DNA from: an uncultured Bacteroidales bacterium
Lineage (GTDB): Bacteria > Bacteroidota > Bacteroidia > Bacteroidales > UBA932
DNA: 59,237 bases
Direction: 5' to 3'
NCBI GenBank assembly: GCA_905235445.1
Contig: CAJOLJ010000011.1
Span: 1-59,237 of the forward strand
The notes below the pieces were generated by a model. That model did not search any database, was not told the origin of the DNA, and worked only from the letters and a program-made list of their open reading frames with translations. This document shows, piece by piece, positions 51,590 to 59,237 of the stretch (position 1 is the stretch's first letter; each line of letters opens with the position of its first letter). A program made the translations under genes and the position numbers.

Positions 51590-51784
51590 ATGATCATAGT
51601 ACCCATCAAAGAAGGTGAGAACATCGAGAGAGCTCTCAAAAGATTCAAGAGGAAGTTCGAAAAGACCGGTGCCATCCGTGAGCTCCGCGCCCGCAAGAAC
51701 TTCGAGAAACCCTCTGTGAAGAAGAGAATCCAGAAGCAGAAGGCTATCTACGTGCAGCATCTCCAGCTCATGGAGGAGCAGTAG
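51590..51784 (+). CDS. rpsU: 30S ribosomal protein bS21
   Basis: 64 residues, starting MIIVPIKEGENIERALKRFKRKFEKTG and basic throughout (RELRARKNFEKPSVKKR). It binds near the 3' end of 16S rRNA. In Bacteroidota ribosomes it is part of the pocket that sequesters the anti-Shine-Dalgarno sequence, as I recall from structural work on Flavobacterium. The gene stands alone between its own promoter and a strong terminator. Confidence 0.97.
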   Translation: MIIVPIKEGENIERALKRFKRKFEKTGAIRELRARKNFEKPSVKKRIQKQKAIYVQHLQLMEEQ

Positions 51785-51807
51785 TTCTCTCGTCCAGATA
51801 CAATTTA

Positions 51808-51837
51808 GGCTGTCCCCGCCGGGGAACAGCCTTTTTT
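51808..51837 (+). terminator. Terminator of rpsU
   Basis: GGCTGTCCCC pairs with GGGGAACAGCC (one bulge, 3-base loop), followed by six T residues. Confidence 0.85.
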
Positions 51838-51862
51838 GTTTTCTCTTTCCAGGGTCAATCAC

Positions 51863-52963
51863 TTACCCGAGTTCCGACAGTGCGAAGTCGTAGGCCCCGA
51901 CGGCAATTGCCTTGGATGCCCCCATCTTTGAAATCGTGACACCGATTCTCTTCTCGGGATCGTATGTGACGGTCCTGTCGGTCCCGTAAACCTTGATGGT
52001 CTTGGCCTGTCCTGCGGCAAATGATGCGAACTGCGCCTCATCATCCAGGTTATACACTTTCATCTGGACCTTGGATACCCACTCTCCCCCGAGGGTGCGT
52101 CTCTTTCCGCGGAGGGCCCCAAGAAGTGAAGGCATGATGTACTTGGAGGCGGCAGTGATTCCTCCGCCTATGACAATGAGTCCGTCGATGAGCTGCACCT
52201 GCATTGCCATGGCCTCCCCGGCAACGGCTCCCATCGTGGCGAAAGCTCCTTTTGCGGCTTCCGCATCACCGTCCCTCAAGCCCTCGGCAATGTAGAAAAT
52301 GTCCTTGGGTTCCAGGGTGGGATCGTTCACTCCGCTCAGTTCCCGGTAGACCCTCTTCACGGCCCTTATCGACACGCCCTCCTCAACTATCACGCCGTCC
52401 AGCTTGCTGTGCGGGAAGCAGAAAGTCTCCACGCAGGAGTTGTCTCCCCTGTTGAGCCTTCCGCCTATGACACATCCGACACCGAACCCGGTCCCGAAAG
52501 TGTAGCCCAGCAGATTTGAATAGCGCTTGGGACTTCCAAGGGCCTCAAGCTTACGGTTTACGGAGGGCAGGGCCCCGCTTATGGCCTCGCCGAAAGCGAA
52601 GAGATCCCCGTCATTGTTAATGAACACGGGAACGTGGAACTTGTCCTGGAGGAAAGGGCCCAGGGCCACGCCGTCCCTGAAGGAGGGGAAGTTTGGAAGG
52701 TATCCGCCGATGATTCCGGCGGGATAGTCCGCAGGTCCGGGGAAAGCGAACGAGATGGCGCAGGGCGCCTCGTCCACTGAGTTACGGGCCCTCGTGAAGC
52801 CTTCCACCATCGTTCCCAGGCAAGCATCCAGGTCTGAAGTGTTTGCGCGGAGGGTCACGACCTCACCGACATATTTTTCCCCTTTCATGGCACCGAACAC
52901 CATGTTGGTTCCTCCCGCATCCAGGGTTAGGACAGTCCGGGAGTCTTTTGAGAAATCTTTCAT
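51863..52963 (-). CDS. ROK-family protein (sugar kinase-like)
   Basis: 366 residues from the ATG at 52963; an 11-codon upstream extension is less likely. The ATP-binding motif is VLTLDAGGTNMVFG, and VFINNDGDLFAFGE and GTGFGVGCVIGG are ROK blocks. There is no N-terminal helix-turn-helix, so it is a kinase-type rather than repressor-type member; glucose, fructose or mannose are plausible substrates. The zinc motif CxCGxxGCxE of typical ROK kinases is not visible, the region reading RGDNSCVETFCFPHSK. Bacteroides homologues share this. No close functional neighbour, and I found no promoter box. Confidence 0.82.
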   Translation of the reverse strand: MKDFSKDSRTVLTLDAGGTNMVFGAMKGEKYVGEVVTLRANTSDLDACLGTMVEGFTRARNSVDEAPCAISFAFPGPADYPAGIIGGYLPNFPSFRDGVALGPFLQDKFHVPVFINNDGDLFAFGEAISGALPSVNRKLEALGSPKRYSNLLGYTFGTGFGVGCVIGGRLNRGDNSCVETFCFPHSKLDGVIVEEGVSIRAVKRVYRELSGVNDPTLEPKDIFYIAEGLRDGDAEAAKGAFATMGAVAGEAMAMQVQLIDGLIVIGGGITAASKYIMPSLLGALRGKRRTLGGEWVSKVQMKVYNLDDEAQFASFAAGQAKTIKVYGTDRTVTYDPEKRIGVTISKMGASKAIAVGAYDFALSELG

Positions 52964-53233
52964 ATTATAAATTAATGTGTTCCTGACAATCATCATCGGG
53001 CCATTTCCCAGGCCTCGACATTACGGGCCTTCGAAGTTCATTTTCCGAAGTTCCGTAGTTCCCTTCATAAGAAGGGGCGAGGGCCCCCTTTCGAAAGTGC
53101 AATATACGGGATTTATCTGAATCTCCCGCAAAAACCGCCCGCCGATTTTCGCTGTTTTGACAGCCCTCCCCCCCTCAGGTATGCCCCCTGGGTCTTTCGC
53201 AGGGTTCTTTTTCTATTTCTCATTTAAGTTTTT

Positions 53234-53241
53234 TAATTTTG
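53234..53241 (+). promoter_or_regulatory. -7 box of psuK-psuG
   Basis: TAATTTTG ends 6 bases before the ATG at 53248. With a start about 5 bases after the box, the leader would be 0-2 bases. No -33 element seen. Confidence 0.5.
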
Positions 53242-53247
53242 TGACAT

Positions 53248-54150
53248 ATGAAAGTATCGGTTATCGGAGCCGCCAATGTAGATGTCCTTGCGACTCCCCT
53301 CGGCAAATACGTTCCACGGGATTCCAATCCGGGAAAGGTGGAAATCGGTTTCGGCGGTGTCGGAAGGAACATCGCCCACAACCTTGCGCTGCTCGGCTGC
53401 GAGGTTGACCTGTGCACCGCCTTCGGAGGGGACAGTGTGGCCAAGGCCCTCATGGAGTCCTGCGAGAAAGTCGGCATGGAGTTAAGGAACTCCGTGATCC
53501 TGCCTGAGAGCAGAAGCAACTTCTTCCTCTGCATAAGTGACGAGTACGGGGAAATGCGCTCGGCTGTCTCCGACATGGAGATCATGGAAAATCTAGATTC
53601 CAGGATGCTCCATTCCCGCCTGGACTCCTTCAATAGCAGCGATGCCGTTGTCATCGACTGCAACCTCCCCGGTTGGAGCATCCTGTACCTTGTAAACAGG
53701 ATAACCGTTCCCCTTTTCATCGATGCCACTTCCTCCATCAAGGCCTCTCTCCTTTCAGTCTTGCTGGGTGGCATGCTTAAGCAGCCCAACGTCACCCTCA
53801 AAGTAAACCGCCTCGAGGCCCAGACTCTCACCCATATCCAGGACCCCGCCAGGAGTGCCGAGTGGCTTCTTTCCAATGGTTTCAAAAGAGTGATTGTAAC
53901 TCTTGGCAAGGACGGAGTGTACTGTGCGAGTGAGGATGAACATTTCAAACTGGGCGCAAAGAGAGTGGATGTCGTAAACTCCACAGGGGCGGGAGACGCC
54001 CTTCTTGCCTGCGTAGTCTATGCCCTTCTTTCGGGCAGGCCTTTCAAGGAAGCCGTGGAGTTGGGACTTAGGGGTGCAGCCCTCGCCCTGCAGTCCCCGC
54101 TCGCCATAAATGAAGAAATATCAAAACTAAAATACAGCACACCCCAATGA
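53248..54150 (+). CDS. psuK: PfkB-family kinase, probable pseudouridine kinase
   Basis: 300 residues. PfkB signatures are GFGGVGRNIAHNLALLG near residues 34-50 and STGAGDALLACVVYAL with the catalytic Asp. The N-terminal VSVIGAANVDV and the conserved N-x-RD-type substrate region fit pseudouridine kinases. It would phosphorylate pseudouridine at the 5' position. The gene overlaps psuG by four bases (ATGA), and that pairing is the main reason to choose pseudouridine over another nucleoside or sugar. Confidence 0.88.
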   Translation: MKVSVIGAANVDVLATPLGKYVPRDSNPGKVEIGFGGVGRNIAHNLALLGCEVDLCTAFGGDSVAKALMESCEKVGMELRNSVILPESRSNFFLCISDEYGEMRSAVSDMEIMENLDSRMLHSRLDSFNSSDAVVIDCNLPGWSILYLVNRITVPLFIDATSSIKASLLSVLLGGMLKQPNVTLKVNRLEAQTLTHIQDPARSAEWLLSNGFKRVIVTLGKDGVYCASEDEHFKLGAKRVDVVNSTGAGDALLACVVYALLSGRPFKEAVELGLRGAALALQSPLAINEEISKLKYSTPQ

Positions 54151-55061
54151 ACCCTTTCCTGGAAATATCCGAAGATGTAAAAGCGGCCCTCTCCAAGGGA
54201 GGACCCGTCGTCGCCCTTGAATCCACCATCATATCCCACGGGATGCCCTATCCGCAGAATGTTCAGACCGCCCTGCGCGTGGAGAATGCCATCCGGGAGG
54301 AGGGGGCGACCCCGGCGACAATTGCCGTCATCAAAGGGAAACTCAAGGCCGGTTGCGCCCCCGAGGAAATCGAGTACCTGGGAAAGAAAGGCCAAGGGGT
54401 CATTAAGGCCTCCAGGCGGGACCTTCCCGTGCTTGTCGCCAGGGGCGAGGACGGTGCCACTACCGTCACCACCACCATGATGATTGCCGCCATGGCGGGA
54501 ATACAGGTCTTCGCCACGGGCGGTGTCGGAGGGGTCCACAGGGGAGCCGAGACCACGATGGACATTTCCGCGGACCTGGAGGAGCTCGCACAGACCCCCG
54601 TGATGGTAATCTGTGCCGGAGCCAAGTCCATCCTTGACCTGGGACTTACGCTAGAGTACCTGGAGACCAAGGGAGTTCCCGTCATCGGATACGGCACCGA
54701 TGAACTGCCTGCTTTCTACACGAGGAAGAGCGGGTTCAAGGTGGACTACAGGATTGACACACCCGAGGAACTCGCCGCAGCATTCTCCGCCCAGAGGCAG
54801 ATGGGCCTCAAGGGAGGGATGCTTGTGACAAACCCCATTCCCGAGCAGTACTCCCTGGATCCCGACTACATCAACGCCGCCATTGACAAGGCCATAGAAA
54901 AAAGCCACACCCTTGGCATAAAAGGCAAGGCCACGACCCCGTTCCTTCTCGCTGAGATAAAGGACATAACGGACGGGGAAAGCCTCGCTTCCAATATCCA
55001 GCTGGTCCTGAGCAATGCCCGCCTCGCTGCCAGGACGGCCATCTGCCTTTCAAAACAATAG
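54147..55061 (+). CDS. psuG: Pseudouridine-5'-phosphate glycosidase
   Basis: 304 residues, normal length. Diagnostic blocks are VALESTIISHGMPYP, GATPATIAVIKGKLKAG, ARGEDGATTVTTTM and FATGGVGGVHRGAE. It splits pseudouridine-5'-phosphate to uracil and ribose-5-phosphate, using a Mn2+ site and a catalytic lysine. With psuK it lets the cell recover uracil and ribose from degraded RNA. No pseudouridine transporter gene is adjacent. Confidence 0.95.
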   Translation: MNPFLEISEDVKAALSKGGPVVALESTIISHGMPYPQNVQTALRVENAIREEGATPATIAVIKGKLKAGCAPEEIEYLGKKGQGVIKASRRDLPVLVARGEDGATTVTTTMMIAAMAGIQVFATGGVGGVHRGAETTMDISADLEELAQTPVMVICAGAKSILDLGLTLEYLETKGVPVIGYGTDELPAFYTRKSGFKVDYRIDTPEELAAAFSAQRQMGLKGGMLVTNPIPEQYSLDPDYINAAIDKAIEKSHTLGIKGKATTPFLLAEIKDITDGESLASNIQLVLSNARLAARTAICLSKQ

Positions 55062-55079
55062 AACCACCACACCCGCGCA

Positions 55080-58000
55080 ATGTCCAAGGGCAAAGACAAC
55101 AATCCTGGGATCCCTCCCCTCCCGCCTTCCTCCTCCCCCGAGGAGGGCGGAAGGAAGAAGAGGGGGAAGCGCCGCTTCCGTCCCCTCAGGATACTGATCA
55201 TTGTCCTGGTGGCTCTGCTTGTCCTAATTCTTGTCGCACTTCAGATTGTCCTGAACTCGGAATTCCTGAAGCAGACTGTCCGGACTTTCGCTGCGGACTA
55301 CATCCAGGGAGAGACCCTCATCGGGGACATTGACGTTTCCATTTTCAGCACGTTCCCTTATGTGGACGTGAAACTTGAGGATGTCGCCATAACCTATCCC
55401 CACGAAAGGTTCGCCGAGTTCGATTCGCTGTACTTCCCTTCCCCGCTCCGAAGTGAAGGAGAGGGTGGGAGCGGGGTGGACACCCTCGCAAGCATAGGCA
55501 AGGCCCATTTGAGGCTCAACTACATGGCCGCCTTGCAGGGGAACATCGCGCTCCAGAAAATCCATGTGTCCTCCGTCAGGGCATTCGTGCACAACTTCTC
55601 CCCCGGCACCTCCAACCTGGACATCATCCAAAGGAAACAATCCGGCAAGCCACGTCCCAAAGTGATCCTCCGGGACATCAGGGTCGACAAAAATCCCCAT
55701 ATCGTATACACTTCACCTTGTGATACTCTCTTCGTGAGCCTGGACCCCGGGGAACTCACCTATGACGGGAAACTGGACATTTCCGACCTGTCAAGGCTGA
55801 GGGGGACCCTCCGTCTACAATCCTTGCAGGCAAGCGGACGTCTCCCCTCGATGGAGGGACAGGTAAGGGTGGATGAACTGTCGGTGAGCGAGAAAAGAAA
55901 GGCTTACGATATCCTCCTCAAGGCCGATGCCGATGTAGGCATTGCCCGCATCGGCACCCTGAACATTCCCTTATCCCTTAAAAGCCAGGTAGCCTTCCCC
56001 ACCCCGGGTTCATTTACCGAGCTCAGCCTGAGGGACCTTTCTCTGAAGGCTGCGATGCTCACCCTCGAGGGCGAGGCGGACTTGAAGCTGGGAGAGGACT
56101 CGACCTACGTCAGGGCGGAGATTTCCATGGAAAAGTGCCCGCTTGCGGAAGTGATATCCCAGTATGCCAGGAAGTTCGCCCCCGCCATCGGAAAGGTTCG
56201 CACCAATGCGGTCATAGACCTTCTTGTCATGTGTGACGGATACTGGATCCCCGCCCAGGGAGCTCTTCCGGAACTTATCGGGCAGCTCAAGATACCCCGT
56301 TCCAATCTTGCTTTCGATGACATCTCCTACACGGGGGTCATAGCAGCCGACATCGAAGCCATGACGGACTCCTACGGGAAGCTCACCGTGGATGCCCAGG
56401 AACTGGACATAAACGTAGCCGGGGCCCACCTCCGCGGGAACGCCTCTGCGGAGGACGTCCTTGGAGGGGACCCGCTGATAGATGCGGCACTAAGTGCCGA
56501 CGTGAACCTGGACAGGATATCCACCTTCCTTCCCGAAGGAATGAGCGCAAGCGGGAAGGCCAGCGCCGAGGTGGAAGGAATGCTGCTTCTTTCAGACCTC
56601 AGCATCAGCAACTTCGCCCTCGCTGACGTGGAGGGGAAGATTACATCGGAGGGCTTTTCCTTCAGGGATGAGCCTGACTCCGTGAACGCATCGCTAAGTG
56701 GGGTGGGAATAGAGCTTCGCCACTACGAGGAGCCCGACGGACGGAGCCGCGCCCTCGGAATCTTCGGGAGCATCGACACCCTGAGTGCCTCCATCGGGAA
56801 GAACCTAGCCGCCTCTGCCAGTACCGTGGGACTTACCCTCCAGAACGGACACGAACTGGTCTCCCAGGTGTGGGACAAGGAAGTCCATCCCCTCACCGGG
56901 ACCCTGTCCGCCGGGAGTGTAGATGTGTCCTCGGGTCCCCTGATGAGAGTCGGGCTCAGCTCAGCGGTGAACCATTTCAAGTACTCCGCCAGGGAAAGCG
57001 CCCCGCTTCTGTACCTGAACAGTTCTTTCGGAGGGATCGGGTATGATTCCTCCCCCAACATGGCCCGGATCGGCCCCACCCGAGTGGAGGCTTCCGCCGT
57101 CATGAACGGTGTGATCCGGCGGCAAAGGCGTGACCGCATGCTGGATTCCCTCCAGAAAATATATCCTTCGATACAGAGGGACTCGCTCATGAGGATGGCC
57201 ATGCCCGGCGGGAGAACTTCGAGACGGGGGCTCGCCCCGCAAAGCGACGACTTCACATCGACTTCCAAGGACATAGAAATCCAGCTCCAGGGTTCGCTCC
57301 TGCAGATGTACCGGGACTGGGACCTGAGCGGAAAGATTTCCTCGACCCAAGGGACGCTATCACTTCCCGAAGCGGTCTCGAATGACAGTTTCTTCAGGAA
57401 CCTGTCCTGCTCGCTCACAAACGACACCGTCAACATAGACAGCCTGTCCCTGTACAACGGGAAATCAGACATCTCCCTGAGCGGCGGACTCGAAGGTCTT
57501 CGAGGGGCGATCCTCATGAAACTTCCCCTGGACCTCGACCTGGATATCAAGTCCGACAGGATAGACGTGAATGAACTGATGGCCTCACTGAGAAAAGGGG
57601 ACACCATGGAGAATACTGCCGAGACTGACTCCACCCTTGTCGCCTCCACCGACAGCCTGGGGAGTGAACCCGTCAAGAAGAACCCCCTGTTCGTGCTCCC
57701 CAGGAACATCAACGCCACAGTGCGGGTGGAAGGAAACGAGATTGACTATTCTTCCCTCATAATAGACTGGTTCTCGACTGAACTGCGCCTTCAGGACAGG
57801 TGCTTGCAGGCCACCAATACCGTCGCAACCTCCAATGTCGGGGATATTTATTTCGAGGGCTTCTACGCCACGAGATCCAAGAAGGACATCACCGGGACCT
57901 TTGACCTCAACCTCGTGGACATCACGGCCGAGAAGGTCATAGACCTCATCCCGTCGGTGGACAAAGTGATCCCGATGCTCAAGTCCTTCAAGGGGAAACT

Positions 58001-58928
58001 TGACTGCGAGATGGCCGCATCCACCCAGCTGGACACCAACATGAGAATCATCCAGCCCTCACTGAAGGGGCTCGTGAGCATCAAGGGCAGCGACCTGTCG
58101 CTGGATTTCCCGCAGGAAATGCAGAAAATCACAAGGCTCCTGATGTTCAAGGACAAGACCAGCGCCCATGTCGACGAGATGAAAATACAGGGTCTCATCT
58201 CGGACAATTCCCTGGAAATCTTCCCGTTCATCCTGGCCCTGGACCGCTACGAGCTCGCCCTTTCCGGGACACAGAACTTCGACCAGTCCTTCCGCTACCA
58301 TGCCTCCGTGCTGCAGTCCATCCTGAACTTCACTCTCGGGATCGACTTTTACGGGAACTTCGACAACTGGAAGTATTCCCTCGTGAGACCAAAGTACAAG
58401 AGAGGGGCCCTGCCAGACTACAGTTCCCGCCTAACGGAGATGCAGTACGGCATTCTCGACATCATCCACAATGTCTTCGATGATGCCTCCGCCATGGCCA
58501 TGCAAAGGAACATGATGGAGCAGGATGCCCTGAGGGAGTCCGTCTCCAGGGAGGGCGGGGCACCGAGCGAAGCCCTTTCCAAGGAGGAAAGCGAAAGGCT
58601 CCAATCCCTGGGAGGGGAAAGCGACTCCCCGGCCATCACCTCCTCCGACACGGGGCACCTCAGTGGCGAAGGCCCTTCCACTTCCGCCTCCGTATCCTCC
58701 AAGACCCGCTGCCAGGAAAAATGGGACAGGATAAAGGAGGCCGTAAGGGACAGCTGTCCTGCCAGGTTCATCAGGGAACAAAGGGAGAAATGCCGCCTGC
58801 GGCGGGAGGAGAAAAGAAAGCGGAAGGAATCCACTGAAGACCCCGCCACCTCACAATCCGCCGCCCTGCAAGAAACCGCCTCCACCGGAGAACAAGAAAA
58901 CACCACACCCCAGCCCAATGTACAATAG
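55080..58928 (+). CDS. AsmA-family protein (large periplasmic bridge-type)
   Basis: 1282 residues. A basic, proline-rich cytoplasmic N-terminus (1-38, with GGRKKRGKRRFR) precedes one membrane helix (about 39-58, ILIIVLVALLVLILVAL). AsmA-type start: LNSEFLKQTVRTFAADYIQG, then VSIFSTFPYVDVKLEDVAI. The long middle is repetitive beta strand. The C-terminal region (about 950-1125) matches the AsmA_2-like domain (IKGSDLSLDFPQEMQKITRLLMFKD, RYELALSGTQNFDQSF). The last ~120 residues are charged and coiled. AsmA-like proteins carry lipids between membranes. It lies 18 bases after psuG and overlaps prmA by 11 bases. Confidence 0.85.
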   Translation: MSKGKDNNPGIPPLPPSSSPEEGGRKKRGKRRFRPLRILIIVLVALLVLILVALQIVLNSEFLKQTVRTFAADYIQGETLIGDIDVSIFSTFPYVDVKLEDVAITYPHERFAEFDSLYFPSPLRSEGEGGSGVDTLASIGKAHLRLNYMAALQGNIALQKIHVSSVRAFVHNFSPGTSNLDIIQRKQSGKPRPKVILRDIRVDKNPHIVYTSPCDTLFVSLDPGELTYDGKLDISDLSRLRGTLRLQSLQASGRLPSMEGQVRVDELSVSEKRKAYDILLKADADVGIARIGTLNIPLSLKSQVAFPTPGSFTELSLRDLSLKAAMLTLEGEADLKLGEDSTYVRAEISMEKCPLAEVISQYARKFAPAIGKVRTNAVIDLLVMCDGYWIPAQGALPELIGQLKIPRSNLAFDDISYTGVIAADIEAMTDSYGKLTVDAQELDINVAGAHLRGNASAEDVLGGDPLIDAALSADVNLDRISTFLPEGMSASGKASAEVEGMLLLSDLSISNFALADVEGKITSEGFSFRDEPDSVNASLSGVGIELRHYEEPDGRSRALGIFGSIDTLSASIGKNLAASASTVGLTLQNGHELVSQVWDKEVHPLTGTLSAGSVDVSSGPLMRVGLSSAVNHFKYSARESAPLLYLNSSFGGIGYDSSPNMARIGPTRVEASAVMNGVIRRQRRDRMLDSLQKIYPSIQRDSLMRMAMPGGRTSRRGLAPQSDDFTSTSKDIEIQLQGSLLQMYRDWDLSGKISSTQGTLSLPEAVSNDSFFRNLSCSLTNDTVNIDSLSLYNGKSDISLSGGLEGLRGAILMKLPLDLDLDIKSDRIDVNELMASLRKGDTMENTAETDSTLVASTDSLGSEPVKKNPLFVLPRNINATVRVEGNEIDYSSLIIDWFSTELRLQDRCLQATNTVATSNVGDIYFEGFYATRSKKDITGTFDLNLVDITAEKVIDLIPSVDKVIPMLKSFKGKLDCEMAASTQLDTNMRIIQPSLKGLVSIKGSDLSLDFPQEMQKITRLLMFKDKTSAHVDEMKIQGLISDNSLEIFPFILALDRYELALSGTQNFDQSFRYHASVLQSILNFTLGIDFYGNFDNWKYSLVRPKYKRGALPDYSSRLTEMQYGILDIIHNVFDDASAMAMQRNMMEQDALRESVSREGGAPSEALSKEESERLQSLGGESDSPAITSSDTGHLSGEGPSTSASVSSKTRCQEKWDRIKEAVRDSCPARFIREQREKCRLRREEKRKRKESTEDPATSQSAALQETASTGEQENTTPQPNVQ

Positions 58929-59237
58929 CCAGGAATACATCGAGGTGAAGTTCACCTTCACCCCTTTCAGCGAGGACACCGCTGAAATCATCGAGGCAGT
59001 CATCTCGGACCTCCCCTATGACTCCTTTGTCATTGACGGGGACTCCCCCACTCCCTGCCTGAGGGCATACATTCCCAAGGATCTCTACAACCCCAGGGAC
59101 CTGAGGCTTGTCCTGTCGGAGATGGACATGGAGGTTAAATTCTCCGCCGACATAGTCCAGGGCAAGAACTGGAACCAGGCATGGGAGGAGAGCATAGCAC
59201 CGATAGTGATAGGCAGGGATGTCCTCATCAAGACCCC
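58918..59237 (+). CDS. prmA: Ribosomal protein bL11 methyltransferase, N-terminal part (truncated by window edge)
   Basis: The frame runs 106 codons to the right edge. It reads EYIEVKFTFTPFSEDTAEII, LPYDSFVID, LRAYIPKDLYN and KNWNQAWEESIAPIVIG. This is the N-terminal substrate-recognition domain of Bacteroidota PrmA, where KNWNxxWE and PIVIG are highly conserved. The SAM-binding domain lies beyond the window. PrmA trimethylates L11 in the cytoplasm. Its start overlaps the 3' end of the AsmA-family gene by 11 bases. Confidence 0.85.
   Translation, partial: MYNSQEYIEVKFTFTPFSEDTAEIIEAVISDLPYDSFVIDGDSPTPCLRAYIPKDLYNPRDLRLVLSEMDMEVKFSADIVQGKNWNQAWEESIAPIVIGRDVLIKT

Overview
The window is chromosomal DNA of a GC-rich member of the Bacteroidales (Bacteroidota). 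Several independent signs agree: TAnnTTTG -7 promoter boxes, often with a TTG-type -33 element 19-20 bases upstream; very few Shine-Dalgarno sequences, apart from one full-length one in front of rpsU; a GH26 / GH130 / GPH-symporter mannan locus; a PorV/Sus-type carboxypeptidase-regulatory fold on an outer-membrane barrel; a TamB homologue; and a zinc-less class III sirtuin. The GC content is well above that of Bacteroides itself and would suit Alistipes-like or uncultured gut or rumen Bacteroidales. Genus and family cannot be decided from the sequence.

Layout. Bases 1-3450 hold the 3' part of an AAA-ATPase/PD-(D/E)XK protein, a FecCD permease with its ATPase, and a GtrA protein. Bases 3638-13740, all on the minus strand, form a beta-mannan/glucomannan degradation locus. 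In transcription order it has an AraC regulator, a GH5_7-type mannanase fused to a CE7-type acetyl esterase, a BACON-GH5_4 glucanase, a GH26 mannanase, a GH130 mannosylglucose phosphorylase, a GPH symporter and a GH5 cellulase-like lipoprotein. There is no SusC/SusD pair and no cellobiose 2-epimerase in the window. Bases 13960-19713 carry a hydroxyacid dehydrogenase, a TSCPD protein, tadA, tRNA-Leu(CAG), tRNA-Val(CAC), a YbjN-like protein, an orphan 427-residue protein and a membrane-anchored AraC-type protein. Bases 19807-29271 contain a D-aminoacylase-like hydrolase, mnmA, the 4.5S SRP RNA gene, a PatB/MalY aminotransferase, a multi-pass AraC-type regulator, cdd, a FAD oxidoreductase and tsaD.

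Bases 29489-39947 are one tightly packed plus-strand operon: tamB, an RsmI-like methylase, mtaB, an exported carboxypeptidase-regulatory-domain protein, an MBL hydrolase and a ThrE exporter. Bases 40135-49300 hold a class A acid phosphatase, an unusual AAA ATPase, a TonB-receptor-like barrel, yccF, ruvC, serS and rpmA-rplU. Bases 49533-59237 hold a STAND-like ATPase with a degenerate P-loop, a sirtuin, rpsU, a ROK protein, the pseudouridine catabolism pair psuK-psuG, an AsmA-family protein and the start of prmA.

The mannan genes work as a pathway. Surface lipoproteins deacetylate and cut (gluco)mannan, the symporter imports disaccharides, and the GH130 enzyme phosphorolyses mannosyl-glucose. 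Much of the rest is tRNA and translation upkeep (tadA, mnmA, tsaD, mtaB, serS, rpsU, rplU, rpmA, prmA) mixed with envelope biogenesis (tamB, the AsmA-family protein).

The points I would look at first are the mannanase-esterase fusion with its TAACGTT repeats, the full anti-SD complement upstream of rpsU, two predicted leaderless or near-leaderless mRNAs, and the STAND-like ATPase whose promoter carries a perfect palindrome.
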